A stretch of 64,000 nucleotides of DNA from Candidatus Manganitrophus noduliformans (lineage in GTDB: Bacteria > Nitrospirota > Nitrospiria > SBBL01 > Manganitrophaceae). The stretch spans positions 434,001 to 498,000 of the forward strand of contig NZ_VTOW01000001.1 in assembly GCF_012184425.1 (NCBI RefSeq), given 5' to 3'. The translations under genes and the position numbers were made by a program. A model generated the notes under the pieces. It was given only the letters and a program-made list of their open reading frames with translations. It was not told where the DNA came from and did not search any database. Positions 24,632 to 33,404 of the stretch are shown piece by piece; within the stretch, counting starts at the first letter, position 1, and every line of letters begins with the position of its first letter.

Positions 24632-24682
24632 GAGGCGGGAGGAGAAAAAGATTATTTAAATCTTTTTTCCGCCTCCCGCCTC
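24632..24682. terminator. Long terminator-like hairpin
   Basis: GAGGCGGGAGG plus AAAAAGAT pairs with ATCTTTTTT plus CCTCCCGCCTC over a short AT loop. The inner A and T runs make it usable in both directions; it separates the response regulator from the aminopeptidase gene and would leave the latter's start just downstream. Confidence 0.65.
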
Positions 24683-24706
24683 ACATTATCTTCCGATAGG
24701 AGATCT

Positions 24707-27304
24707 ATGAGCCCATTGATCGAAGGACGCCTGCCGGGGCGGGTCCGGCCTGAGCTGTACCATCTTCGACTCACCGTTGTCCCCGAGGAGCGTCGGTTCG
24801 AGGGTGAGGTGACGATTGAGATTCAGGTGACGGAGCCGACCGATGCCGTCACCCTCCATGCCTTGGAGCTGGAGGTTTCTCAGGCGACGGGGGGAAGAAA
24901 GGAAGCCGCTCTTCCGGCCCGCGTCTCCGCCGATCCTCCTTCCGAAACGATCACCCTCCATTTCCCCGAAGCGATCCCGGCCGGACCGGCCGCGTTGCAG
25001 CTTCGGTTTTCGGGCAAACTGAACCGGCAGCTTCGCGGCCTCTATGAGGCGCAGGCCGGCGGCGAGACCTACGCCTTCACGCAGTTCGAGGCGACCGACG
25101 CCCGCCGGATGTTTCCCTCATTCGATGAGCCGGGGCTGAAGGCGCGGTTTCGCCTCACCGTCACGATTCCCGCACATCTGACCGCCCTCTCGAACATGCC
25201 GGTGGTTGATCAGAAGGCCGACGGAAAAACGAAGACGGTCGCCTTCGATGAAACGCCGGTCATGTCGACCTACCTCCTCGCCTTGGCGGTCGCGCGCCTG
25301 GAATCGAAGGAGATCGAGGTCGCCGGGACCCGCGTCGCCCTCTGGACGGTGCCGGGCCAGCTCCACCTCGGCGACTTTGCTCTGAAAGTGACCTCGGCGG
25401 TCCTCCCCCTCCTGAACGATTATTTCGACCTCCCCTACCCCTATCCCAAACTCGATCTCGTCAGCGTTCCCGACTTCGCCATGGGGGCGATGGAGAACTG
25501 GGGGGCGATCTTCTTCCGCGACTCCCGCCTCTTGCTCGATGAAACGCTCGCCTCCACCGGGACCCAGCGGGGGGTCGCCAATGTCATCACCCACGAAATC
25601 GTCCACCAATGGTTCGGCAACCTGGTGACGATGGCGTGGTGGGACGATCTCTGGCTGAATGAAGCGTTCGCCACCTGGCTGGCGGTGAAGATCGTCGATC
25701 AGTGGCGGCCGGAGTGGAACTCCTGGGTGGAGTTTCAGCAGGAGAAGCAGATTCCCCTCGGCGTCGACGGGTTGCAGAGCACCCGGCCGATTCAGGCGAA
25801 GGTGACCAGCGCGGCGCAAATTGAAGAGATGTTCGACGCGTTGACCTACGAGAAGGGAGCCGCCTGTCTTCGGATGATCGAGCAGTTCTTGGGAGAGGAG
25901 GCCTTCAGAAAAGGGATTCGCGACTATATGAAGGCGCACCAGTACAAAAACACCGCCTCGTCCGATCTTTGGACCGCCTTGGAAGCGGCCTCCGGCCAGC
26001 CGGTTTCGGCGATCGCCAAAGATTGGTTTACCCAACCGGGCTTCCCCCTTATTTCCCTGGAGGCCTCCGAGAGCCAGTTCCGGAATCTTACGGTCGAGCA
26101 GCGGCGGTTCTTCGCGGCCGGCCGCGCCGTCGGCGAGGCTTCCCCGCTCCTCTGGTCGGTCCCTTTTACGTTGAAATATGAAGATGACACCGGTCTTCAG
26201 ACCCACCGGGTGCTTCTCAAGAACCGGGTCACCCCGGTCCCCCTTCCCGGAAATGGGGCGGTCCGCTGGGTCTACGGGAATGCCGAGGAGAGGGGCTTTT
26301 TCCGGACCGAATACAACCGTCCCCTCCGAGACGCCCTTCAGCCGATCGCGACGACGGCCCTCTCCGCCCCGGAGCGGATTGGGTTTTTGAATCATCTCTG
26401 GGCCCTGAGCGTCAGCGGCGATCTCTCGATCGTGACCTTCATGGAGATGCTCGTCCGGTTCAAGGGGGATGCAACCCGTGTTGTGGTCGAGGCGGCGGCG
26501 GGATACTTCGAGACCCTTTCGAATCAGCTGGTGATGCCGAAGGATCGGCCGAAGTTTCAGGCGCTCGTGAAGGAGTTCTTCGAGCCGGTCTGGAAGGAGG
26601 TCGGCTGGGACCCGGCGCCCGCCGAGGATGATGAGCGGCGGCTCACCCGCGCCGCCGCCCTCTGGGCGATGGGGGCGCTGGCGCAGGATGAAGAGATCCT
26701 CTCGGAGCTCCCCCGGCGGTGGACACGGTATCAGGCGAAGCCGACCTCGATCGATCCGACCTTGACCACCCCGCTTGTTCGCCTGACCGCCCGGACCGAC
26801 GGCGGCTCCGGATTCGACCGCTTCGTCCAGAAATTCAAAACCGCCGCGACCCCCGAAGATCGCGACCGGTACCTCTTGGCGCTGGCCGATTTTGCCAAGC
26901 CCGATCTGGCCCGGAAGCTCTTGGAGTTTTCTCTTTCGGAAGAGGTCCGCTCGCAGGACGTCTGGAAGCCGGTTCGGTATCTGCTCGCCAACCCGACGGC
27001 GCAGGAGGAGGCGTGGAATTTCATCAAAGCCCGCTGGCAGCCGCTGCGCCAGAAGGGGGGGAGCGTCGGCGCCATGCGGATTATTCAGGGAACCCGCGCC
27101 TTGTGGCGTGACGCGTGGTACCAGGAGATCGAGGTTTTCTTCAACGACCCGGCCAACCGGGTCGCCGCCGCCGAACGGGCGCTGGCGCAGACGCTGGAAT
27201 TCATGCAGATCGGCATCCGCTTCAAAGAGCGCCAGCTAATCCCCCTCTCCCGCTGGCTTCAGGAGCGTGGGAGCGGGACCAAGCCGCTGATCCGGCAGTT
27301 TTAA
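24707..27304 (+). CDS. M1-family zinc aminopeptidase
   Basis: An 865-residue cytoplasmic peptidase. GAMENWG (about residue 260) binds the substrate N-terminus, and HEIVHQWFGN with WLNEAFA (about 296-319) gives the HExxH-18-E zinc site. The C-terminal half matches the ERAP1_C-like superhelical domain of tricorn-interacting factor/puromycin-sensitive enzymes, so it is closer to the eukaryotic/archaeal branch than to E. coli PepN. There is no signal peptide. It releases N-terminal residues from peptides, probably in peptide turnover. Confidence 0.92.
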   Translation: MSPLIEGRLPGRVRPELYHLRLTVVPEERRFEGEVTIEIQVTEPTDAVTLHALELEVSQATGGRKEAALPARVSADPPSETITLHFPEAIPAGPAALQLRFSGKLNRQLRGLYEAQAGGETYAFTQFEATDARRMFPSFDEPGLKARFRLTVTIPAHLTALSNMPVVDQKADGKTKTVAFDETPVMSTYLLALAVARLESKEIEVAGTRVALWTVPGQLHLGDFALKVTSAVLPLLNDYFDLPYPYPKLDLVSVPDFAMGAMENWGAIFFRDSRLLLDETLASTGTQRGVANVITHEIVHQWFGNLVTMAWWDDLWLNEAFATWLAVKIVDQWRPEWNSWVEFQQEKQIPLGVDGLQSTRPIQAKVTSAAQIEEMFDALTYEKGAACLRMIEQFLGEEAFRKGIRDYMKAHQYKNTASSDLWTALEAASGQPVSAIAKDWFTQPGFPLISLEASESQFRNLTVEQRRFFAAGRAVGEASPLLWSVPFTLKYEDDTGLQTHRVLLKNRVTPVPLPGNGAVRWVYGNAEERGFFRTEYNRPLRDALQPIATTALSAPERIGFLNHLWALSVSGDLSIVTFMEMLVRFKGDATRVVVEAAAGYFETLSNQLVMPKDRPKFQALVKEFFEPVWKEVGWDPAPAEDDERRLTRAAALWAMGALAQDEEILSELPRRWTRYQAKPTSIDPTLTTPLVRLTARTDGGSGFDRFVQKFKTAATPEDRDRYLLALADFAKPDLARKLLEFSLSEEVRSQDVWKPVRYLLANPTAQEEAWNFIKARWQPLRQKGGSVGAMRIIQGTRALWRDAWYQEIEVFFNDPANRVAAAERALAQTLEFMQIGIRFKERQLIPLSRWLQERGSGTKPLIRQF

Positions 27305-27610
27305 TCGCTGAAAATCTTGCAGACCTCTTTTCAGCGGTGATTTTGTCTATGCCACTGTATGTGCTTTGAACAATGTCGTTGCTTCGCTTCAACTCAGAAG
27401 CGAAAGGCGGCTTCCCCTCGATGCACCAACACCCCTCCATCGGGCGATTCTTCGCTACTCCTTTTGGAAGAATTGCCAACCCCCGAATAAAATGTCTAAG
27501 CTGAGTTATAGATGGACTTTATTGCAGCGGTCGCTTTCGGCTGAGTTAGACCTTGTCTCTCCGCCGGAGCAATGAGAGGCCATTTCATAGACATACACAT
27601 GGAGGAGATC
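27305..27610. other. Intergenic region before the OB-fold lipoprotein gene
   Basis: It holds a weak hairpin after the aminopeptidase gene (CGCTGAAAA 27306-27314 with TTTTCAGCG 27328-27336) and, at 27453-27500, the CTACTCCTTTTGG...TCTAAGCT element that also occurs at 30465. I see no gene in the rest. Confidence 0.5.
27453..27502 (+). promoter_or_regulatory. Recurring upstream element (copy before the lipoprotein gene)
   Basis: CGCTACTCCTTTTGGAAG and GAATTG are followed 17 bases later by TGTCTAAGCT. The same order of words, with small changes, precedes the erythromycin esterase-like gene at about 30463-30512, and the first half precedes the B12-radical SAM gene at about 18588. It may be an alternative sigma-factor promoter. 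Confidence 0.4.
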
Positions 27611-28150
27611 ATGATTCAAAATCAAAATCGTTACCTTAATCCGCTGAAGTGGATAGGAGGCTTCTTCTCTCTTTTCCTTTTGGCGGCATGCGCTACCGAG
27701 AATGTCCGGGTCGAAGAAGTTGCCGAGAAACCGGGAGATCGCATTGGAGAACAGGTAAAGATCCAGGGGGAGATTGAAGAGTCCTATGGAAATAGGGCGT
27801 TCACGATTGAAGATAATCAAGGGGAATCGCTTTTCGTGATTGCGGAGCATCCCCTTTCAGTGACGCAAGATCTGAAAGGAAAAAACGTGGAGGTGACCGG
27901 AACGGTCCGGCGATTCGACCGCAGCGAGATCGAGCGGGATCTTGAGACCGAACTCGATTCGGAGGTGACAGAAAACATTGAAGAAGGAGACCCGGTGATT
28001 GTCGCAAGAGAGGTGATCGGGGATGAAGAGGAATTCGAAGGAATGGGCGGAGGCCGCAATCTTGTCGACGAACCGGGTTTGGACAACGAGTTCATGGACC
28101 CAAAGAATGAACTCTTTGTGCCGAACACCGATGAAGAACCGAGTCGGTAG
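27611..28150 (+). CDS. Secreted lipoprotein with OB-fold-like core
   Basis: A 179-residue lipoprotein with a hydrophobic leader and lipobox LLAACAT. The mature part has a short beta-rich region (KIQGEIEESYGNRAFTIEDN and KNVEVTGTVRRFDR) resembling bacterial OB-fold domains of stress-related periplasmic proteins, then a long acidic C-terminus rich in Glu and Asp. ATG 27611 has GGAGGAG upstream. Function is unknown. A strong terminator follows. Confidence 0.7.
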   Translation: MIQNQNRYLNPLKWIGGFFSLFLLAACATENVRVEEVAEKPGDRIGEQVKIQGEIEESYGNRAFTIEDNQGESLFVIAEHPLSVTQDLKGKNVEVTGTVRRFDRSEIERDLETELDSEVTENIEEGDPVIVAREVIGDEEEFEGMGGGRNLVDEPGLDNEFMDPKNELFVPNTDEEPSR

Positions 28151-28191
28151 ATCCGTTTGTAAATGACGTCTTATCCGCAGGCATCAATCAG

Positions 28192-28248
28192 TGCCCGCCG
28201 GCGGTTCGCCCTATAATATCGGACGCCGCCGGCGGGCAAATTTTTTCA
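28192..28248 (+). terminator. Rho-independent terminator of the lipoprotein gene
   Basis: A perfect 13-bp stem TGCCCGCCGGCGG / CCGCCGGCGGGCA, a 21-base loop, then AATTTTTT. Confidence 0.85.
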
Positions 28249-28405
28249 GTGAGTTAACGATCTATCCCTGGCGTCCTGATCGGAGAGCCCTGTTTTTTAC
28301 CGACGTATTTACACCTCGAACTCTCTCCGGTTCCCTCATTGTTTAAGGTGGCATTTTCCCTCAAAAAGGAGTAAAATAAACCAAAACTTTTTGAGAAAGG
28401 GCGCA

Positions 28406-28819
28406 ATGAGTACAACGAAAAAATATCAGGTTGGAGAAGAGATCACTTCGGTTTGCACGAAGTGTAAGCTGCCCCTCGACCATACGATCGCTGCGATGGT
28501 GGGAGAGCGGGTTGCCAAGGTGCAGTGTAAAACGTGCGGCGGGCTCCATCGGTATGTCAATCCTGCGGCCGGAGAGTCCCCCGCCCGAAAGGCCGCAAAA
28601 CAGACCAAGCTCGAGCATGCTTGGGAACAGTTGGTCCAGTCATCCTCTTCAAAAAAGAAGCAGCCGTATACCTTTGCCGGTCCCTTCAAGCAGAATGATT
28701 TAATCGATCATGCCCAGTTTGGCCTCGGGGTGGTGACCCAACGCCTTTCGTGGGACAAGATTCAGGTTACCTTTAAGGAAGGGGAAAAAATTCTCCTTTC
28801 AAAGCGAAAGGTGCAATAG
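28406..28819 (+). CDS. Small zinc-ribbon protein with C-terminal beta domain, unknown function
   Basis: A 137-residue protein. The N-terminal half has two Cys pairs, CTKC and CKTC (about residues 17 and 42), for one zinc; a lysine-rich linker follows; the C-terminal part (LIDHAQFGLGVVTQRLSWDKIQVTFKEGEKILLSKR) looks like a small CarD/Tudor-type beta domain. It may bind nucleic acid or RNA polymerase, but that is a guess. An inverted repeat (CTCAAAAAG...CTTTTTGAG, about 28360-28395) lies just before the ATG. Confidence 0.7.
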   Translation: MSTTKKYQVGEEITSVCTKCKLPLDHTIAAMVGERVAKVQCKTCGGLHRYVNPAAGESPARKAAKQTKLEHAWEQLVQSSSSKKKQPYTFAGPFKQNDLIDHAQFGLGVVTQRLSWDKIQVTFKEGEKILLSKRKVQ

Positions 28820-28862
28820 AATCGCGAAAATTTGGAACGCGACTTGCCCCTTCCCGCTCTTG

Positions 28863-30422
28863 TTATCTCATTTCTAATCGCGTTTCTCGCCTGAAGATCT
28901 CCATCACCGTTTGTAATGTATCGGCTTCGTCGGCCGGCTTGTCCGGCCGATAACGCTTGACCCGCGCAAAACGGAGGGCCATCCCGGCCGGATAACGGGG
29001 CGACGCCTGTACATCGGAAAACGCAACCTCCACCACCAGTTCGGGCCGGAGATAAACCGTCCAAGCATCCCGTGCCGTCTCCATCGCGAGAAACTTCTCC
29101 GTCTGCCATTGAAGCATTTCATCAGTGAGCCCTTTGAAAGTCTTTCCGAGCATGATGAATTGTCCGCTCTCCGGATCCAGCGCCCCCAAGTGAAGATTGG
29201 AGAGCCATCCCGACCGGCGGCCGTTTCCCCACTCCGCCGCCAGGACCACCAAATCAAGGGTCTTGGCCCTCTTCAGCTTCAGCCAATACGATCCGCGCTG
29301 TCCGGCGGTGTAGGGGGCCGCAAGCCCCTTCGCCATCAATCCCTCATGACCCGCCTCCAGCGCTCGTCGCTGAAACCGTGCGACCTCCTCTCGATCGGCC
29401 GTGATGATTTGCGGAATCAGCGCGTCAGGCGGGATGATTTCAGAGAGGTTCTCGAATCGCTTCCGATAAGGAAGAGATAAAAGCGAGCGTCCTTCCCGGT
29501 AGAGACAATCGAAAAAGAAGGAGGTAAGCGGGATCTCCCGCCGCATCGCCTCGACATTCTTCATCCGGCCGAACCGCCGCATCGTCATCTGAAACGGCTG
29601 CGGCGTTCCGTCGGGCCGGAGCGCGATCGCCTCCCCCTCCAGAATGATCTCAGCCACCGGTAAGGCTCGGGTCCACGCCACAATTTCGGGCAGCCGTTCG
29701 GTGACCTCCTGAAGCTGCCGGGTGAAGATGCGGACCCTCTCCCCCCCCTTATGAACCTGAATGCGTGCTCCGTCGATTTTGAACTCGAAGCCTGCTTCGC
29801 CGAGCCGCTCCAGCGCCTCGGAAATTGTGTCGGCCGTCTGGGCGAGCATGGGGGAGACCGGCGAGAAGAGACAAAGCGAGAACCGCCTCAATCCGGCGCC
29901 CCCTTCTTCCAGGGCAACCCGTGCCACCTCACCGACGTTTCCGGAGAACATCATTGCTTGGCGGACCTCCCCCGTCGCAAGACCGGCCCCCTTCGCAATC
30001 GCCTCCAACACCAATCCCTCCAGCGCTCCCTGCCGTAGCTCACCCATGATCAACTGCGAGAGGAAACGCCGCACCTCCGGGTCACCCCGTTGAAAGAGTT
30101 GTCCCAACAGCGCCACTTTCCGTCCTGCCGAGCCGGATCCCTCCGCAGCGGCAATCTGTGCAAAGTGATCGTCCACATCCTGAAGCGAGAGAGATAAGAG
30201 AGATAGAGGAGATGCTTTTCCCTCCGAGAGGGCCGCTTGGATCATTCTCCAGCCGACCCCGATCTTCCCTTGGGGGAGGGTGCCGGTGAGGTAGAGTGCG
30301 CTGAGCGCCGTTTCGTGGTCGGCGGTCTGCTTTAAGAAATCGGCGATCAGGCGGATCTTCTCGTTTTTGCGCGCCGTTTCCCGAAGTCGCGCGGTCAGTT
30401 GGACCAGATGTTTGAGCTGCAT
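28863..30422 (-). CDS. ATP-dependent DNA ligase
   Basis: A 519-residue ligase. The nucleotidyl-transfer lysine is in FEFKIDGARIQVHK (motif I); LEGEAIAL (motif III-like), FFFDCLY and EGLMAKGL follow, and the C-terminal LKLKRAKTLDLVVL and VKRYRPDKP are motifs IV to VI and the OB domain. The N-terminal DNA-binding domain is of the archaeal/eukaryotic type. Bacteria use NAD-dependent LigA for replication; ATP-dependent ligases of this length are accessory repair enzymes. ATG 30422 is chosen over a TTG five codons earlier. Confidence 0.9.
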   Translation of the reverse strand: MQLKHLVQLTARLRETARKNEKIRLIADFLKQTADHETALSALYLTGTLPQGKIGVGWRMIQAALSEGKASPLSLLSLSLQDVDDHFAQIAAAEGSGSAGRKVALLGQLFQRGDPEVRRFLSQLIMGELRQGALEGLVLEAIAKGAGLATGEVRQAMMFSGNVGEVARVALEEGGAGLRRFSLCLFSPVSPMLAQTADTISEALERLGEAGFEFKIDGARIQVHKGGERVRIFTRQLQEVTERLPEIVAWTRALPVAEIILEGEAIALRPDGTPQPFQMTMRRFGRMKNVEAMRREIPLTSFFFDCLYREGRSLLSLPYRKRFENLSEIIPPDALIPQIITADREEVARFQRRALEAGHEGLMAKGLAAPYTAGQRGSYWLKLKRAKTLDLVVLAAEWGNGRRSGWLSNLHLGALDPESGQFIMLGKTFKGLTDEMLQWQTEKFLAMETARDAWTVYLRPELVVEVAFSDVQASPRYPAGMALRFARVKRYRPDKPADEADTLQTVMEIFRRETRLEMR

Positions 30423-30462
30423 CCGTCCATTATACAACGGGTGTCCTATTGAAAGAACGGAT

Positions 30463-30512
30463 CGCCTACTCCTTTTGAGGAATTGTCCTTTTTTAATGAA
30501 ATCTCTAGGCTA
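30463..30512 (+). promoter_or_regulatory. Recurring upstream element (copy before the erythromycin esterase-like gene)
   Basis: CGCCTACTCCTTTTGAGG, GAATTG and, 16 bases later, TCTCTAGGCT repeat the arrangement at 27453-27502. It ends about 30 bases before the ATG at 30543, the right distance for a promoter. Confidence 0.4.
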
Positions 30513-30542
30513 GTAATGATTGGGGAAGAAGGGGAGATCGGC

Positions 30543-31889
30543 ATGGAAAAAGAACAAGCACCGGAGGGCGATTCCGAAAATAGCAAAGAGTGGATCGAAT
30601 CGCTCCGCACGCTGGCGCACCGGCTGGCGGGAAAGGGCGATCTCGATCCGCTGTTGGATCGGATCGGCGAAGCCCGCGTCGTCCTTCTGGGGGAGGCCTC
30701 CCACGGAACCGCCGAGTATTATACGTGGCGGCACCTCATCAGCGAGCGGCTGATTACAGAAAAGGGGTTCTCTTTCATTGCGGTTGAGGGAGATTGGCCC
30801 GATTGCTACCGTGTGAACCGGTATGTGAAGGGGGCGACGAATTCGGGAGCGAGCGCGCGGGAGGTGCTCTCTGCGTTTGATCGTTGGCCGACCTGGATGT
30901 GGGCCAACCATGAGATCGTCGCCCTGACCGAATGGCTTCGCCGCTTTAACGAAACGATTCCGGAAGAGAAGCGGGTCGGGTTTTACGGCCTCGACGTGTA
31001 CAGCCTTTGGGATTCGATGCATGCCGTGATCGGGTACCTGAATCGGATCGATCCGGCGGCGGCCCAGGTCGCCAGGCAGGCGTATCGCTGCTTCGAGCCG
31101 TATGGGGAAGACGTTCAGGAGTATGCCCGGGCGACCGCGTTTGTCCCCGCTTCGTGCGAAAACGAGGTGGTCCAGATCCTGACGATGCTGCGGCGGAAAT
31201 TTCAGGAGTACCCGGACGACCGGGAGGGGGCGTTCAACGCCGAGCAGAACGCCCTGGTGGCGAAGAACGCTGAGCTTTATTACCGGACGATGGTGCGGGG
31301 CGGCGCCTCCTCCTGGAATATCCGCGATCACCACATGACCGACACCCTCGACCGGCTGATGCGGTTCCATGGACCCGACGCGAAGGGGATCGTCTGGGCG
31401 CACAATACCCATGTCGGCGACGCCAGCGCCACCGACATGGCCGACGAGGGGATGGTCAATGTCGGCCAGCTCGCGCGCGAGCGGTACGGGGAGGAGAAGG
31501 TGGTCCTTGTCGGCTTCGGCTCGTATCGCGGGAGCGTCGTCGCCGCGGTGGAGTGGGAGGCGCCGATGGAGATCATGCCGGTGCCGCCGGCGCGGGAGGA
31601 GAGCTGGGAGGAGCTCCTCCACCGGATCGCGGCCCGCGACCTGCTGATCCTATTTGAAAATCTCGACCGTCTCCCGAGGAAGGAGCAAATTTGGGAATGG
31701 CGCGACCATCGCGCCATCGGCGTCGTCTATCATCCGAATCGGGAGCGGTTCGGAAATTATGTTCCGACGGTCATGCCGTTTCGGTACGACGCGTTCCTCT
31801 ACCTGGACGAGACCGAAGCGCTCCATCCGCTTCCTCTCAAACCGCGCGCCGAACGGGAGCCGCCGGAGACCTACCCGTGGGCCGCATAG
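30543..31889 (+). CDS. Erythromycin esterase-family protein
   Basis: A 448-residue protein of the EreA/EreB fold. Conserved strings are VVLLGEASHGTAEYYTWRH with the catalytic-type His, FIAVEGDWPDCYRVNRY, FDRWPTWMWANHE, VGFYGLDVYSLWDSM and IVWAHNTHVGDA. Most chromosomal members hydrolyse unknown esters and do not give macrolide resistance, so resistance should not be assumed. Start ATG 30543 with GGGGAG upstream. The next gene (31935) follows on the same strand. Confidence 0.88.
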   Translation: MEKEQAPEGDSENSKEWIESLRTLAHRLAGKGDLDPLLDRIGEARVVLLGEASHGTAEYYTWRHLISERLITEKGFSFIAVEGDWPDCYRVNRYVKGATNSGASAREVLSAFDRWPTWMWANHEIVALTEWLRRFNETIPEEKRVGFYGLDVYSLWDSMHAVIGYLNRIDPAAAQVARQAYRCFEPYGEDVQEYARATAFVPASCENEVVQILTMLRRKFQEYPDDREGAFNAEQNALVAKNAELYYRTMVRGGASSWNIRDHHMTDTLDRLMRFHGPDAKGIVWAHNTHVGDASATDMADEGMVNVGQLARERYGEEKVVLVGFGSYRGSVVAAVEWEAPMEIMPVPPAREESWEELLHRIAARDLLILFENLDRLPRKEQIWEWRDHRAIGVVYHPNRERFGNYVPTVMPFRYDAFLYLDETEALHPLPLKPRAEREPPETYPWAA

Positions 31890-31934
31890 CGAAAAGGATC
31901 CGAAGATCGATTGTCTTATCGGAAGGAACGATTT

Positions 31935-32435
31935 ATGCCGAGACAAAAAGTTCTACTCGATGTAACACACGTCTATGACGAAGAGGGGGGAATTGAACAG
32001 GTCGGCGACATGCCGAACATCTATGACGATGAGGCGACGCCGTCCGGAGAGCCGCCCCCCTATTCCCCTTTCCTACCGGGATATGCGTTGGAGATCCCGA
32101 GGGAGATGAAGGCAGACGCGGCCTCGTTTGAGGAGTTTGCGCTCCGAGATGACGATGCCGCGCCGAACGGCAATGCCCGTCTAACCGACCGCATCCCGGA
32201 GAATCGGGAGTTTTTGCGGTTTCTCCTGGAGCGGGACGCCGAGATCTATACCGAGGGATTTGAGGTCGACTACCTGGAGACCGCTGAGACAATCGGGTTT
32301 GAACCGAAGGGACCCTGGAGCGGCTACCGATCGCGCAACCTCGCCTTTTTTCTAAAAGAGGAAGACGCCCGCGGATATGAAGAGGCGCTCCAGCGCTACC
32401 AAGCGCCGGAGCCGGAAACAGGAAAGGCTGCATAG
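31935..32435 (+). CDS. Acidic soluble protein of unknown function
   Basis: A 166-residue protein, rich in Glu and Asp, with no membrane segment or signal. It starts MPRQKVLLDVTHVYDEEGG; the middle (IPENREFLRFLLERDAEIYT) is helical and the end GPWSGYRSRNLAFFLKEED resembles no family I know. GGAAGGAA is the ribosome site. It lies 45 bases downstream of the erythromycin esterase-like gene and may be its operon partner. Confidence 0.6.
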   Translation: MPRQKVLLDVTHVYDEEGGIEQVGDMPNIYDDEATPSGEPPPYSPFLPGYALEIPREMKADAASFEEFALRDDDAAPNGNARLTDRIPENREFLRFLLERDAEIYTEGFEVDYLETAETIGFEPKGPWSGYRSRNLAFFLKEEDARGYEEALQRYQAPEPETGKAA

Positions 32436-32507
32436 CCGGATCGATTAAGAAAGCTTTGATTTACGCCGCCGGACCTTGATATGATTTTCTTCGAGGCGGG
32501 ATCGATC

Positions 32508-32792
32508 ATGTCGGCAGACGAGGAAGCTTATCTCGATGAACTCTTGGGCCGGACGCGTTGCGCGCGATGCGGTCAAATTTTGCGTGGAGAGGTCGAGTGC
32601 CCCTTCTGTAGCCTTTTTCCGGAACCGGTCCGAGCGCAGCGGACTCCCAAATGGGTTTATCTGACCGCCTGCTTCCTTACCTCCCCCGTAAGCCTCCCCT
32701 TCTTATACGCCACTCGCCGGTTGACCCCCAAAGAGAAACTCATGGCCGGTTCGGGTGCGTTCCTTTGGCCTTTTCTGTTTTGGATCCTGTAA
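32508..32792 (+). CDS. Small zinc-ribbon membrane protein
   Basis: A 94-residue protein. CARCGQ and CPFC (about residues 18-35) form a zinc ribbon, followed by two hydrophobic segments (WVYLTACFLTSPVSLPFLY and FLWPFLFWIL). Probably an inner-membrane protein with a cytosolic zinc ribbon; function unknown. Start ATG 32508 is nearest the domain; an in-frame ATG lies nine codons upstream. Confidence 0.6.
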   Translation: MSADEEAYLDELLGRTRCARCGQILRGEVECPFCSLFPEPVRAQRTPKWVYLTACFLTSPVSLPFLYATRRLTPKEKLMAGSGAFLWPFLFWIL

Positions 32793-32827
32793 AGAAATCT
32801 GAGTTACAAAAGTGAACAGGATGGGCG

Positions 32828-32880
32828 TTTCACTTATGAAACAACCCTTCTCTTTCGGAGCAGGATGTGTTTCATAAGAT
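32828..32880 (+). promoter_or_regulatory. Palindromic activator sites upstream of the sigma-54 promoter
   Basis: GTTTCA-N4-TGAAAC (32827-32842) is a perfect inverted repeat, and CTTATGAAAC (32833-32842) is repeated inverted as GTTTCATAAG (32869-32878). Located about 50 to 100 bases before the predicted start, they fit enhancer sites for a sigma-54 activator. Confidence 0.6.
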
Positions 32881-32905
32881 GTTGATATAATTAAATTTAT
32901 AATAA

Positions 32906-32921
32906 TGGCACCTCATTTGCT
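32906..32921 (+). promoter_or_regulatory. Sigma-54 promoter, near-perfect
   Basis: TGGCACCTCATTTGCT matches TGGCAC-N5-TTGCW at every conserved position. Initiation near 32932 precedes the ATG at 32968, with AAAGGAGGG before it. Confidence 0.85.
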
Positions 32922-32967
32922 ATATAAGAGGGCAGGTTAGATATTACGGTTCTCAAAGGAGGGCGCC

Positions 32968-33261
32968 ATGTTTCAAGAATACATCGTTTATGGACTCGAG
33001 GGACTTGCCGGTTTCGCATTGATCAACATGCTTTTGCTTGGGATCTACACCGCTTTGCACCTACCCTGGGCCAATGATTTCAAGACAATTACGGTAGAAT
33101 GGATCAATTTCGTCCGCCGAGGGGTGCCTGTCCCGGCCGATTCACCCAAGTTTGAAAAGAGGCTACCGGGTGAGGAGATGATTGCTCCCCTGAAATTTCT
33201 CCCAGAGGCGTCTACTTTTGAAACGGAAACATATGTAGGCTCGTCCTTTGTTCGGTCTTAA
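32968..33261 (+). CDS. 97-residue single-span membrane protein under sigma-54 control
   Basis: A short protein with one strong hydrophobic helix (about residues 10-32, LEGLAGFALINMLLLGIYTALH) and a polar C-terminus rich in Pro, Glu and Thr (RRGVPVPADSPKFEKRLPGEE). I do not recognise it. The gene is monocistronic: it has its own sigma-54 promoter with upstream palindromes and its own strong terminator, which implies tight conditional control. The activator and signal are not visible in the window. Confidence 0.75.
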   Translation: MFQEYIVYGLEGLAGFALINMLLLGIYTALHLPWANDFKTITVEWINFVRRGVPVPADSPKFEKRLPGEEMIAPLKFLPEASTFETETYVGSSFVRS

Positions 33262-33302
33262 GGGGCAATCGCCCACCGACCGGGTCAGCCGACCCCCCTT
33301 GA

Positions 33303-33342
33303 CCCCGCCCCGAGGTCTCCTCGCGGTCGGGGTTTTCTTTTT
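33303..33342 (+). terminator. Terminator of the sigma-54-controlled gene
   Basis: CCCCG...CGGGG with inner CGAGG/CCTCG stem, then TTTTCTTTTT. Confidence 0.85.
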
Positions 33343-33404
33343 GGAAGATGCTGGATCATCCAAGCGTCTGATCCGTTGAACGGTTCTCTCTTATTCTCCT
33401 CGCA

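Noticed and set aside
30543-31889. Macrolide resistance gene
   Set aside because: The family match is clear, but chromosomal homologues seldom give resistance, so only the family is claimed.
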